DNA of 64,000 nt from Entoloma clypeatum (lineage: Eukaryota > Basidiomycota > Agaricomycetes > Agaricales > Entolomataceae), in NCBI GenBank assembly GCA_963565915.1, contig OY751493.1, forward strand, positions 4,278,001 through 4,342,000, read 5' to 3'. Shown here piece after piece: positions 1-11,000 of this stretch. The first letter of the stretch is position 1. Each line of letters opens with the position of its first letter. A program made the position numbers and the translations under genes. A model generated the notes under the pieces. That model saw nothing but the letters and a program-made list of their open reading frames with translations. It was not told the origin of the DNA and did not search any database.

Positions 1-2825
1 CATCTCAGGCGGACAACAGATCACAAAACAGGGTACTGGACAGTCTAACGCGCCTCCAAGCTTCAGGGCGAATCACCGGATTCCATGTAAGTCAAAATCA
101 CATTCATCATTCATTGCTCCTTCTCACCATCCATCCCTCGTCCCAGGGCCGCCTCGGAGCTCTCGGCACCATCCCCGACAAATACGACATCGCCATCTCC
201 ACCGCTGCCCCCTCGCTGCACCACATGGTCGTCGACCAAGTTGAACAAGGCCAAGCCTGCATCGACTACCTGCGCTCCCAAAACGCGGGGCGCGCGTCCT
301 TCATCGTGCTGGACAAGCTCCCGCGCTCCGGGGGGTCGATGAGCAAGATCTCGACGCCGGAGAATGTGCCGCGGCTGTTCGACCTGATCAAGCCCAAGGA
401 CGGCAAGTTCCTGCCGGCGTTCTTCAAGGCGGTGGGGAACACGCTGGTTGCGGAGGACATGGAGCAGGCGAACCGGATCGCGTTTGGGGGCGCGAGTCGG
501 TGGAGGGTGGTCACGCTGGCGGGGCAGGTGATCGATACGGCGGGGACGATGTCGGGCGGGGGGAGCCAGCCGGCGAGGGGAGGCATGAGCTCGAAACTGG
601 CGGCGGAGGGGGTGCGTCCGGAGGTGTTGAGGGTGTATGAGCAGGATAGTGTGGATGCGGTGCAGGTGTTGGAGGAGGCGGTGGGGGCGTTGAGGGGTGC
701 GGAGGAGGAGCTGGAGCGGTTGAGGACGTCGGGGCCGCAGATTGAGATGGCCCATCAGAAGTTGGGGTTGGATATTGAGAATTCGAAGAGGAGGATTGTA
801 GATGCTGAGAAGAGGTGGCAGGAAGTGAGGTGGGTTGTTTTTTTTTGTTTGTCTTTCTTGGGGAGAAGGTGCTGATGTTGCTGTAGAGCGCAGAGCAAAC
901 CCAATGCGTCTGATGCTTCCCGGATCTCCACCTTGGATGCGACAATCGCTTCTTCAACGGAGGAGCTGGAAGGATTGCTGGCAAAGTCTTCCAAGGTAGA
1001 AGACGCCATCAAGGCCCTGGAGCAGAAGATCCTTGAGATCGGCGGCGCCCAACTCCTCACGCAGAAATCCAAAGTCGATGGCATCAAGCTGCACATCAAC
1101 CTCGCCAACGATGAGATGACCAAAGCAGAGGTGGCCAAGGCCAAGGCTGAGAAAGATTCTGTTAAGCTGGAGGCGTCTGTCAAGACGAATTCGGCTTTGC
1201 TGGAGGAGGTCAGCGCGGAATTGGCGGAGCTGGATGAGCAGTTGGAGACGCTGGTTTCGTATGTGTTGGAGCTGCGTGGAAAGGTTGACGCGGCGCAGGC
1301 TGCGGCAGAGAATTCGAAAGAGGATCTGGATTCACTCAAGGTTGAGTTGGATGCGAAGGATCAGGAGATTGAGGCGTTTAGGAAGAAAGAGGTGTGTTTC
1401 AACCTGTTCCTCTGTTTTCTTGTCGATGCTGATGTGATGTCTAATTAGATGGAATTGAAACAAGGATTGGCGGATACGGAGAAAGAAGCGAGGGAGAATG
1501 GGCAGAAGATTGAGCATTGGCAGAAGGAGCATGATACTCTGCAGCTGGAAGAGATCGAGTACGTTTTACTTCTCGTTCCGCTCTTGGGCCCCATTTTTAA
1601 TTGTCTTTTTGAAGTGATGAAGACGATGAGGAGGACGGTGAAGATGAGAGTGGCGAACTCAAAGAAACGACGGAATCATTAGGCGAGCCGGTTGAAGGCG
1701 GCGAAGTCAAGACGGAACCTGGCGAATCACGGCCAGCAAAAGCCAAGCAGCAACAGAAGGAACCGTCGACGGAATTGCACATATACAGTGCGGAAGAGTT
1801 GGCCAAGTTGAAGAAGCGGGAGATGGTGGCCGATGTCGAGTTGCTCGACGGTACGACTCTCTTTCACTACACGACCCCCTCGGCGTCTAAAGCTCTTTTT
1901 CTCCCGTATCACAGAGCAAGTCAAAAACTCGAAACCAGACTTGAGCGTTCTGAAGGAATACCGCAAGCGCGAAGAGGAGTTCTTGAACCGCGCCAAGGAC
2001 CTTGAGAACATCACGAATCAGCGAGATACGCAGAAGGCAAAGTACGATGGGTTGAGGAAGCAGCGGTTGGATGAGTTTATGGCTGGGTTTAGCTTGATCT
2101 CGCTGAAGTTGAAGGGGATGTATCAGGTAAACTCTTGGACGAAACTTTTTCTTTTTTCAACTGATATCTGAAGTCATAGATGATCACGCTTGGCGGAAAT
2201 GCCGAACTGGAGCTGGTGGATAGCATGGATCCGTTCTCGGAAGGGATCATATTCAGTGTCATGCCGCCGAAGAAGAGCTGGAAGAATATCTCGAATCTTT
2301 CTGGTGGAGAAAAGGTGTGTCCAGGTCACGACTTGCAACGCTGTGGGCTGATTTATGACATGTCGTAGACACTGAGTTCTCTTGCGCTCGTGTTTGCTCT
2401 CCACGTTTTCAAGGTGACGAATTTCACGTCTCGTCTTTAAATGACGATCATAATAATGAATGTGTTGGAAAATTAGCCGACACCGTTGTATTTCATGGAT
2501 GAGATAGATGCTGCGCTGGACTTTAGAAATGTCTCCATTGTTGCGAATTATATCAAGGACCGGACGAAGAATGCACAGTTTATCATCATCTCTCTCCGGT
2601 ACGTCTTTCTGCAAGAATCGGGGGTGATGCTTGGCATTTGACAGTTGACCTCTGCAGCAATGACATGTTTGAATTGAGCCATCGTCTTATTGGGATTTAC
2701 AAGACTGCCAATGCCACGAGGAGTACGTTTGTTACCATTGCCCATCGACCGAGACTGATTTAAATATGTGGATAGGCATCTCGATTGACAATCATGCCCT
2801 CGTTGCTCCGCCTATGAAAGCTTGA
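1..2825 (+). CDS. smc4: Condensin subunit SMC4, 3' part (5' end outside window)
   Basis: SMC4 is one of the two ATPase subunits of condensin, which compacts chromosomes in the nucleus. The visible part begins just before the hinge: RLQASGRITGFH, then after an intron GRLGALGTIPDKYDIAIS, with the glycine-rich hinge segment TAGTMSGGGSQ near 540-570. A long coiled coil follows (about 590-2050), including an acidic Asp/Glu run near 1615-1680. The C-terminal ABC head carries the signature LSGGEKTLSSLALVFAL (joined across an intron) and the Walker B/D-loop PLYFMDEIDAALD at 2480-2520. Ten short introns fit: 87-146, 825-886, 1392-1448, 1559-1614, 1851-1914, 2127-2179, 2315-2368, 2414-2476, 2599-2657 and 2723-2775. 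The stop is TGA 2823-2825. The reading frame is clean and looks functional. It converges with the kinase gene downstream, about 195 bp between stops. Confidence 0.95.
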
Positions 2826-3020
2826 GAGGGAGCTGTAATACCATCATCGATACCATCTCCGATTTGCTAACACTATCGTCTCATTTGTATGATTGATTTT
2901 CTTGTCTGTTGTAACCGTAATAATATGATTCCATTGATTAGCCCCTGCACCCAAAACTATTTCTTCCCCCCTACATAGTACATTTCTATGCAAGGTACGT
3001 ACAAAACGAACAAACAGATA

Positions 3021-4608
3021 TCACACTTTCCCATCCTCTGCCCCAGTCAACACGAACTGTATCCACTGGCCCAATGTCTTCCTCTCCCATTCCAACATAG
3101 TAGGGTGAGTACCCGTTCCCGTAGAGGCTCCCTCAGGCAACAAGATGCCATCATCAAACCAAGGATGTGAAAGCGCATCAACTGCTTTGAGGCGCTTTTC
3201 CGGAGGATAGACAAGGAGACGAGATAGCAGATCCAATGGCGTTGGCCGAATAACGGCACCGACACCGGAAGCACCGACTTCTTCCTTTCGCGTCGATGCT
3301 GGGAGATGCGGTAGGAGAGGAGCAAGGGGGACTGTTGGGAAGATGGTAAAGGTGACTCCGCCTGCGTCGGGCAGTTTGTCAAAGTCCTGGGGATTGAGAG
3401 ATGTTCGGTCATAGTCAGGTCACACACAGCCACACAGCTTGCGATGAAGGAAAGAAAGATAGATAGAAAAGAAAAGAACATACTGGCCAGGTTTCTGGGG
3501 TAGGTGTACCCCGAATATTGAATATGCTGCAGGCGAGGCCTAGCTCGCCGCGGCTGCCGTCGAATAGGGTGTCGCGGTACCAACGGCTGCTGGTGATGCT
3601 CAACGGGTTTGAGGGCATGATGAATGGCTCTGGTGGCTTGTGGTTGTGGTTGGCCCCGGTTTCGTGTTCAAAGTCTTCGTCGTCTTCGTCATCTGGACAG
3701 AGCCGGAGGGGAGTGAAGAACTCGGCGAACGTTGCGCCGAGGCTCCAGAGGTCGATTGCGAATGGGTCGTAGGAGCGTGGGCCGAAGAGGAGTTCTGGGG
3801 CACGGTATGGGCTGTGAGGGGGAAGAGCATTGGTTTCAGTCCTTCCTTTTTGCGAAGTGAAAGAAAGAAAGATTTACGCACCCAGTGGAGACTTCAAAGT
3901 ACATCCTCTCGCGGTATTCTGGCCATAGATCGCCACGCTTGACATCGCTGTCTCCTTCCTTTCCTTCCTCCCTCTCCTCGTCCTTCCACACGATCCCGAA
4001 ATCGATCAGCTTGATACACCCCTCTAGAGTCAGGAGGATATTGCTGGGCTTGATGTCACGGTGCGCGATGCGCTCTGCGTGAAGGAAGACGAGGCCAGAG
4101 AGGACTTGGTACATGATGGATTGTGACAACGTTGTGAACCGATTTTGGAGCAGCTTTTCTGCGGCTTCGTCGAGCAGGAGCTTGCCGAATGGGTGGGGGG
4201 AGAACCGGGGGGAGGCCAAGATATCTTGTAGGGAGATGGGGATGTAGGGCATCCAGAAGTGGAGCGTCGACCATTTGGTTTCTTCGGTGTGGTTCAGGAC
4301 ATCGATTATCTGTGAATGCGGTTGTTAGAGGGGATGGATTAGGGCCCTTGGGAGGCCACAGACGTTTGGGTGCGAGATGCTGGACAAGATTCTGAGCTCT
4401 TTCTTGATATCGTGGGGCTCTTGAGAAAACTTGCGGACGAACGTCGCGGATTTGACGGCTAGCCATTGGGGTTCCTTGGTGCCTACGGCAGCAAGGGTGC
4501 GAGATACGGTAGATACTGGGCCTTCCTTGATAATGTCAGTCTGGTCCTGGTGCTGCGAGGGAAATCAGCGATGTTGAGCGCTGATTTATGCGACCAACCG
4601 ACACTCAT
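3021..4608 (-). CDS. Cak1/Csk1-like protein kinase (CDK-activating-kinase type)
   Basis: This is a Ser/Thr kinase of the CDK-like group. Visible landmarks are the Lys strand [13 protein letters not shown], the catalytic loop [12 protein letters not shown] in the DFG position, and after an intron [13 protein letters not shown] in the activation segment. The C-terminal lobe ends with [20 protein letters not shown]. The N-lobe loop reads [12 protein letters not shown], so the usual GxGxxG is nearly absent. Yeast Cak1 is known for lacking that loop, and the activation segment also resembles Cak1/Csk1 more than a true CDK. Introns lie around 4310-4370 (between HPN and IIDVLN), 3838-3890 and 3385-3485. 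An intron near 4555-4602 is inferred, which would put the first codons at 4608-4603. That N-terminal exon is the least certain part. Family assignment is inference from motifs. Confidence 0.82.
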
Positions 4609-4880
4609 AGCCTTCTTCGATGTTAGAGAGACGTCAATCTCTCTTCTGATGAAGAGTTAGAGGATCATTGCCTTCAAGAGTCGTGATGGGGGTCCAGCAA
4701 TCAGTGAGCGATGAACTTGACGGTTCGGGAAGCCAACAGTGCCACTGCCACCTCCCACCAACCATGTATGAAAGCCCTCTCGTCCTCGCGCCGACACTCT
4801 CCGGCACATCCTGCATAGTTGACCTATTTCACCAGTTATGAATCCTCTTTACCTCCGTTGAGAAACGAACCCTTTCAAGA
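4609..4880. other. Intergenic, divergent promoter region
   Basis: This stretch separates the kinase gene (minus) from the tentative gene starting at 4881 (plus). I see no convincing reading frame or repeat in it, so it is probably a shared upstream region. Confidence 0.4.
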
Positions 4881-5569
4881 ATGCGGCTTGCTACTGGTAG
4901 TACATCCTTGCCGCACCCTAGAGTCATGAGGCGGTTCTTTCTCGCGAAATGTGAGTTCATTTCTTGCCGTTTTATCCACCAAGGAATCATCGAGACTCAA
5001 TATCTAGAACTGTTCAATATTGCCATTGGGTTGCCTTTTTTTTTCTCATGGATTAAGATATCGTCCGATCGCCCAGACCAATTATCTCGGAGCTCTTGGA
5101 CACCGACTTGTTCTTCTGCCTTGCTCGGCTGGTGGAGGGGAGGGGGATAGAGGCGAACAAGCAGCTCGAAACGTTCTTCCTACGTCTCTACCAAAAGTGT
5201 GACCCATGTGGGAAGCCTTTGAAGAATCACAGAGGTCTGAGCTTGGGTATGAGGAAAGTCCCTACGTTTGCATGCCAGGGCAAAATACGGGAGTGAGTGA
5301 ATACCTTTTGCGACCACCGCTCTCCTAATATGATCCTTTCCCTAGGACGTATTCAAGCAGATGTGCGATTCTGAGATGCGATGTGTTTATTATCCACTTA
5401 TGGAAGAAATCCTCCAGTTCGGAAGTAAGTAAATACTTTTGCGACCACACCACTTTCTTAGTCTGATCTTGTCCCTAAGGCGTATTCTAAGTCGACGCGA
5501 AATGCGATGAAATTTCCGTTTTTTATTGTCCAATGCAACACCCTTTATCGAGTCAAGCCTGATCATTGA
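4881..5569 (+). CDS. Tentative four-exon gene of unknown function
   Basis: I do not recognise this protein. A gene model is suggested because splice signals and phases agree. Exon 1 begins ATG 4881 and ends ...RRFFLAK before GTGAGT (4947). Exon 2 (from about 5060) encodes IISELLDTDLFFCLARLVEG and later YQKCDPCGKPL, and ends at 5291. Introns follow at 5292-5345 and about 5425-5478. The last exon stops at TGA 5567-5569. The segment with two CxxC-spaced cysteines could bind metal, but that is only a suggestion. The third and fourth introns and the starts of the exons after them are diverged copies of one another, so the 3' half may be a decayed duplication. The alternative is that only the 5060-5291 exon is real and the rest is pseudogene. 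Confidence 0.38.
5289..5510 (+). repeat. Diverged tandem duplication of an intron plus exon start
   Basis: Copy A (5289-5383) and copy B (5420-5510) align over about 90 bp. Both begin with a donor-like GTGAGT/GTAAGT followed by AATAC-TTTTGCGACCAC, and both contain TGATC-TT--CCCTA just before the putative acceptor. Both continue with CGTATTC and end at AATGCGATG or GATGCGATG. The repeat therefore covers a whole short intron and the beginning of the following exon. Confidence 0.65.
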
Positions 5570-6032
5570 ACGAAGACTTGGCTTCGTCTTTCTATCATCG
5601 CAGTCAAGATGGTAGCCCAACTCCAAGCATGCAGCTACCGATATATTCGCCAAGTTGCCGCTCCTTGTTTTCGATCCTTACTGGTGCGGGGCTGTACCTC
5701 TCCACCAGGTTCACCCAAGTATGTCAGTGTTCTAGCCTGAAGAACGATCACAATACACATATGCGCCGTGGCGATCCTCGAGCGTGGTTTGAGGAGATAT
5801 TCTGAAGATACGCACGAGTAAGCATCTTTGTAACAGTCGTGGCCTGATCAGAAGCATAGGTATATAAGTCAGTGTCGATCACCGTTAGTTCTACGCTGCT
5901 CTGTGCTCCAGCAATCCGACTGTTTGTCCTTCCAACCACGTATAGCTCTACGAGTCGAATATTTTTTACGTTTTCAATATCATGTTCATCACTGGCATGT
6001 CGTATTGATCAGATGATCAGCTGGGCGCGCAG
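5570..6032. other. Intergenic upstream region of the ankyrin gene
   Basis: No supported reading frame. The only feature I would point to is the TATA-like element at 5861-5868, listed separately. Confidence 0.4.
5861..5868 (+). promoter_or_regulatory. TATA-like element upstream of the ankyrin gene
   Basis: TATATAAG lies about 165 bp upstream of the candidate start at 6033. Its position and orientation fit a core promoter for the ankyrin gene. This is inference only. Confidence 0.4.
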
Positions 6033-6958
6033 ATGATAACGATCGAACATAACTACGCTTGTCACCACCACCCCCACCATCCTTATGAGTGAGTCCGAAG
6101 GCGCGTCGAACAGTCGGTATATTTGCATTACGTTCCTTTCCAGAGCCCTTACGACGCTGTGGCAGACGAAAGACTCCTGGCCGCAGCACGCACCGACAAC
6201 CAAGAGCTTCTGCTGGAGGTTTTCGCCCAAGGAGGCTTTGATATAAACTGTAAAGACGGGTTGGTGCATATACGATGATCATTCAAGGGAAGAGACCGCC
6301 GGTTAACTTTCTTTTATTCATAATAGGCTGGGAAACACGCGTATGTGTCCACCTTCTCTTTCTTCTGGTCGAGTCCCCCGAGATAATCAAAGCCATCGGC
6401 AGCCCTCCACAACGCGTACGCCCCCCTTCTCCCGCACTGTGCCATAACTTACGATCAAACGCTGTCTTCCATTGATAACAGCGTGGCTCACGGCTCGACG
6501 GACGTCCTGGAAGACATCTTATGCTGTGAAGAGTGCGACGTCGACCCGATAAATCGTCTCGAGGGCGCAACGCCGTTGCATCTTGCGGTGAAGATCGAAC
6601 ATACCGATTTGAGGCAGTACATAGTAGAGAGCTTGCTGGACGCTGGCGCGGATATCAGGTACGCGTCATCACGATGCTACGTATACGGTGTGTGCGGTCT
6701 CGATGCTGAATCTTTTGATACTAGGATCAGGGACAAGAACGGGGAGACGGTTCTTGACATCGTCCCGCTCAGCGATGTGAAGACCCGCCAATTGATTCGC
6801 AGAGCAGAGGCGGACAGGAGCATACCACAGGACGATATTGCCAGTGGTGTGTTTTCTTGTGTCCCGATTCTTTCTCATCACTGCGGAGACTGATTTATGC
6901 GCTTGGCTCAGATGGAGAGGGATCTCCTGGTTTTGGCTTCGGCTCAGATGAAGATTAG
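6033..6958 (+). CDS. Small ankyrin-repeat protein with two micro-exons
   Basis: The product would be a small soluble ankyrin-repeat protein. Visible units are DERLLAAARTDNQELLLEVF, then GNTPLHNAVAHGSTDVLEDI, then GATPLHLAVKIEH, then DKNGETVLDIV. It ends with an acidic Gly-rich tail GFGFGSDED. The repeat GNTPLHNAVAHGS can only be read by splicing two tiny exons, 6327-6340 (14 nt) and 6403-6415 (13 nt). Other exons end or start at 6259, 6482-6658, 6725-6846 and 6912-6958 (stop TAG). All junctions are GT-AG with matching phase. The N-terminus is unsettled. Starting at ATG 6033 gives a His-rich leader but needs a GAG acceptor near 6144. ATG 6085 is an alternative. Architecture resembles small nuclear/cytosolic ankyrin proteins such as Yar1, but I cannot assign a function. 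Confidence 0.8.
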
Positions 6959-7200
6959 ATGGGAGGCCTGGAGGGTAATTTCTTGCGTGACGATAAACCT
7001 TGTATTTTTATCAGTATAAGTTTCAAATGGTCATGGAGTTCACGATACACTTTATGCATCGCATCACGACACAAGAGAGGGAAAGTGTTCATGATAGTCG
7101 TGCTAGAATGGTGATAGTATAGTATAGAATGTCCGAGCACATCATGCAGCTCCTCCCCTTCTATCTCAGCACACATATATACGACCGGTAGATTTTTCAG

Positions 7201-8007
7201 TCACAACCTCCTCTTCTTCCCGCGCACCACGGGAGCCTTCTCCTCCCCTGCTGGAACAGGCAAACACATCGTCGTCCCAGGCATAAGAAGCTTGCAATCC
7301 AGCGCCTTGTTCGCATCTTTCAGTTCATCCAGCGCACATCCATGGGCTCTGGAGATCTCCCAGCACGTATCGCCCGGCTGGACCCAGTACGACTTCATGC
7401 CCTTGACGGAGCATGCACTGCTCCCACCGCCACTGACGGGCTCCGGGCCGAGCATGATGGGGGAGACGACGAGGCGCCAGATGAGGAGGAGGACAACGGC
7501 GATCATTAGGAAGAAGGGAAAGAGCGTTCGGTAGGGGCTGGCGCCTGATCTGGTATCTGAATTGGTGGGGTAGTTTGTGGATGGATCTTGAGTCTGACAA
7601 TGTGTCGACTTGATGTTAGGATTCCGGCATGGTATAGATTGGGGCTTACAAGGGGCTGGTACCCGTCTGGCCGCATCGATGGAGCAGCCTCTATGTCGTC
7701 TTCGTTGGCGTTGGATGAGGCACTAGAGGACACTGCGGCAGAGATGGCAGTCGTTCACACCCACACAGCGAACCAGGCCATAGCAACGCACCTCTTGTCA
7801 TTTCACTGAACTCAGCACCCTCGGCGCCCTGCCAAACAACGCCGTTGCGGTCTCGAAAGAAGTACCGGCCAGAATCCGAGTCGTAACCGATGCGTGTCAT
7901 GCCTTCCGGAAGGCGGTATTCATCCTATCGAGAGACTGGTTCAGTAGGATGTCAGTAAGCCGCTGTGTCGCAGCACATACTTCGTCATATTGGGTCCAGC
8001 GTCCCAT
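7201..8007 (-). CDS. Single-pass membrane protein with C-terminal LysM domain
   Basis: The start MGRWTQYDE (ATG 8007-8005) is followed by an intron. The next exon encodes DEYRLPEGMTRIGYDSDSGR and YFFRDRNGVVWQG, a WW-like beta segment. Two more introns follow. Then comes one membrane segment, about MIAVVLLLIWRLVVSP, near 7505-7455. The C-terminal domain SYWVQPGDTCWEISRAHGC then LLMPGTTMCLPVP is a LysM module (CBM50), the fold that binds chitin-type N-acetylglucosamine polymers. The protein ends in basic GKKRRL at TGA/TCA 7201. A LysM on the far side of a single membrane span, without an N-terminal signal peptide, suggests a type II membrane protein with an extracytoplasmic LysM. The ligand is not shown by the sequence. 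Confidence 0.8.
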
Positions 8008-11000
8008 TTACGTGACTTGTTGTCGGGGGGAAAGGGGGGTTGATTGCCAACTCAGCGTCCCAGAGTGGGGAGCATGATATAATAGCCATGAGGGTCTTTC
8101 GCACGGTGCCGGCGACTCGGCGGCCCCATGCTCCAACGTTAATTCTGACGGTGACGACAGACAAACCCGTGTTGAACTTCAACAGCGCGGACCCCAGAGC
8201 TTGTTCTAAGAGATCGACCAGGCGCTCAACGCAGGTTCTCTGTCATCTTGCGAGATTCTCGCTCCTTCGTCGCTCGACTCCCAATTTCTACATTGACATG
8301 GATCGTCCGGTGGGTTCCATCGCACACAGAGAGGTCAGAAATGGTCCGCTTCAGTTTCTTTGGCAGAGACTCGTCTTTGGTTCTCGGTTCGATTTCTGGC
8401 AACGAGCGCGGTGTGCCCTTCTGATCACACTCTGAAACCTTTGAATATTATTCATGTAACCTTCGCCCGAGGTTTCTCGGCCAGGTGGGGTCGTTCTACC
8501 CCTGGAAGCTCACCCTCTTACCTGAAAAAAGCTGGAAACACAGCTAGTTGGGATCATGTCGGACTTGCAGTCACTCTCCCGACGTGTCGGGATCCATAAT
8601 GCGATGTGGACACATTATGGTGGTGATGTTGCTTGCCCTTTTGCCTACCTCAGAAGCCTCACTGAGCTTCTCTACAAGTTGAACGACCCTCTATCACTTG
8701 TCGAGAATCTTCACACTGCATCCTTATAAATCCCAATTGTATGGTACGAACTTCCTTGGGGATTTGCACCTGATACCGATGCCCTAACCTCTTTCACTGT
8801 GCATAGCTTTGATGACATCGATGTTTACGCAGTATGAACACAGGTTGCACACATGTCACCGATATTTTCTTTCCAGGCAAAAGACCGTCAAGGGCCGTTC
8901 TTATATGCGGCACCCATCCATCGAATGATTCAACATATATATTATGATGCATCTCATACCGCGTCAGCCCGTTCGCCGTTCTCTTCCGTATGCCGCAGCG
9001 TCGCTCACAGGTTGTCACAGACACCCTCCTCTTCACACTGCTATAGGACCACAACAGCGAGTCGATTGAAACACAGGGCGGCTGCTTCACGACGCGAGTC
9101 TCGAACAATTCCCACGTCCATTCTTTGCCATTCCGTAATGGCCCTCTGTTACAAACTACTAAATGCATACCTGAAGCCTTCTCTCGTCATCTGACAACTT
9201 ACCGGCGCCTTTCTCTCCACGCATGTGTTCGCGAAGTGCACGTTCCGTCTACCATTGGTACAGTATCCTGATTTGGAGAAGTTGCGTAAAATTCTACCAG
9301 GTGTTCCTTTTTCTGTTGGGAGAACAAGTTCTCGAACTGACAGATTTTCCAGCCATGCAGCGTGTCAGATTCTCCATGCCATGAAGTCGGATTTACGAGG
9401 ATTTACCACCCACGGCACTGGATAACACCAGTATCTGTCTCGATCACAGGACGGTCAGTTTTACCCCGGAACCTCATGCGAGATGCGCCTCGCCATGCCA
9501 ATACCAAACTGCCCCTGTGGTGACAGCGGGGTCATCATCGTATTGCGATAATTTTGAAAAGGGTTTCCATCTCCCAATCAGTGCCCCGACATCCATCAGT
9601 TCTCCTTATGTACGTGGGATTGATGTATCACTTGTTCACCTCAGTTTCTTTCTGATCAAGATTGGCTATAGCCAGCCAATCGCCTCCAATCTTCTCATCG
9701 GTTGGATATCCACATGGTATTCATCTGTGCCCTTCTTTGTTCTATTTCATGACGATCTTCTTGGGAGATCTCTCGCTCTCGCCAATCAGACGCTGACGGC
9801 CGAAACTTTCGGGAACAAGAAAAGCATTTACTTGTCTTCATCCATACAGCAAGCATGTGGTGACCTGAGAAGCCGCTCGCGTATGTGCTCAGAGGCATGC
9901 TACACATCCCGTCCCGGGAAGCAGTCGTTTTTTCTAGCCGTGTAATCGTCCCAAACCCCCTTGACCGATCATCGTGAAGAACCCACGACGCGGTTACGGC
10001 CCCCATGGCAAGGGAATGTTCAAGTCGCAGTATTTCCGCCAGGGACGTTTTAAGGAGAAGAATTCAAAGTGTTACGCCAGACCTGATGATCATCTCTGCT
10101 TGTCTACAGAATGTCAACTTTCAGAATGAATGCTACATGCATCGTCAAACCGGCAATTCCACCACTCCGATGGGAAAATTATGATGTTGATTGATTTTGC
10201 GAACCTCGCAGAGTTCAGCACTGTTCAAATTACTTATCCGATGCCCAAAGACAGAAAACAAACGGGTGTGTTGTAACCATATCCGCGGATGAAGCTTAAC
10301 ACTTTGCTGCTTACTGCAACTTGGAAAGATAATGGGTGAGTCATGATAGATAAATTGATTCGGGCGGTAACGCCGACAAGACCTAACCTGTGCTCTCGAG
10401 TCTATATCCTGGCTCTAAACCATAATTCCGAGGAGCAGCTTTGAACGATGCAAAGAATCCAACGCTTACATGGTCAACGACGATTACGGCTTGTGACGAA
10501 CCCTGGAGACAAACGAGGCCCGAGATAGGCTCATTAATATCGCGAGTACCCGGCGTACTTACTTACCCTCGGTGTCGTACAGCAGACCAGGACAGAAGAC
10601 TCCTCTGCCCTGTGGAGCGCCGATGCGATGACAAGGGAAACTTCAATGAAGGCAGCACGCAAACGTCATCGCAGTCCGGCAAGATAACGCGAAACCACCC
10701 TGAAGCAAACTTGGGTCCCCTCGATGACAGTCCGCTAGATAGTAGTACGTCAACTAGAAGAGAAATTTGGTGAGCTCCACCTTGGTCGAAGTCGAAGTCG
10801 ATAAGAAAGAAGGTAAGACTCCAACAGACGTCGTCTAAGAAGCAGTGACTCCACACAAGAGACGTTTGAACACTGGAATGGCGAGAGACGTAAGGGTGAT
10901 TCTTCGGCGAATTTCTGCTAGACCGTTTGGCTGCGCATAGTAGCTTAAAGGTGTCCGAGTCGGCATCACGTATGTACTATCACCTATCGCAAAAGCAGCT

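Noticed and set aside
8556..8834. A 58-codon frame MSDLQSLSRRVGIHNA... followed, after one TAA, by an open stretch WYELPWGFAPDTDALTS
   Set aside because: It looks protein-like but is short, has a stop in the middle and no recognisable motif. The chance of such a stretch in 8 kb is not small.
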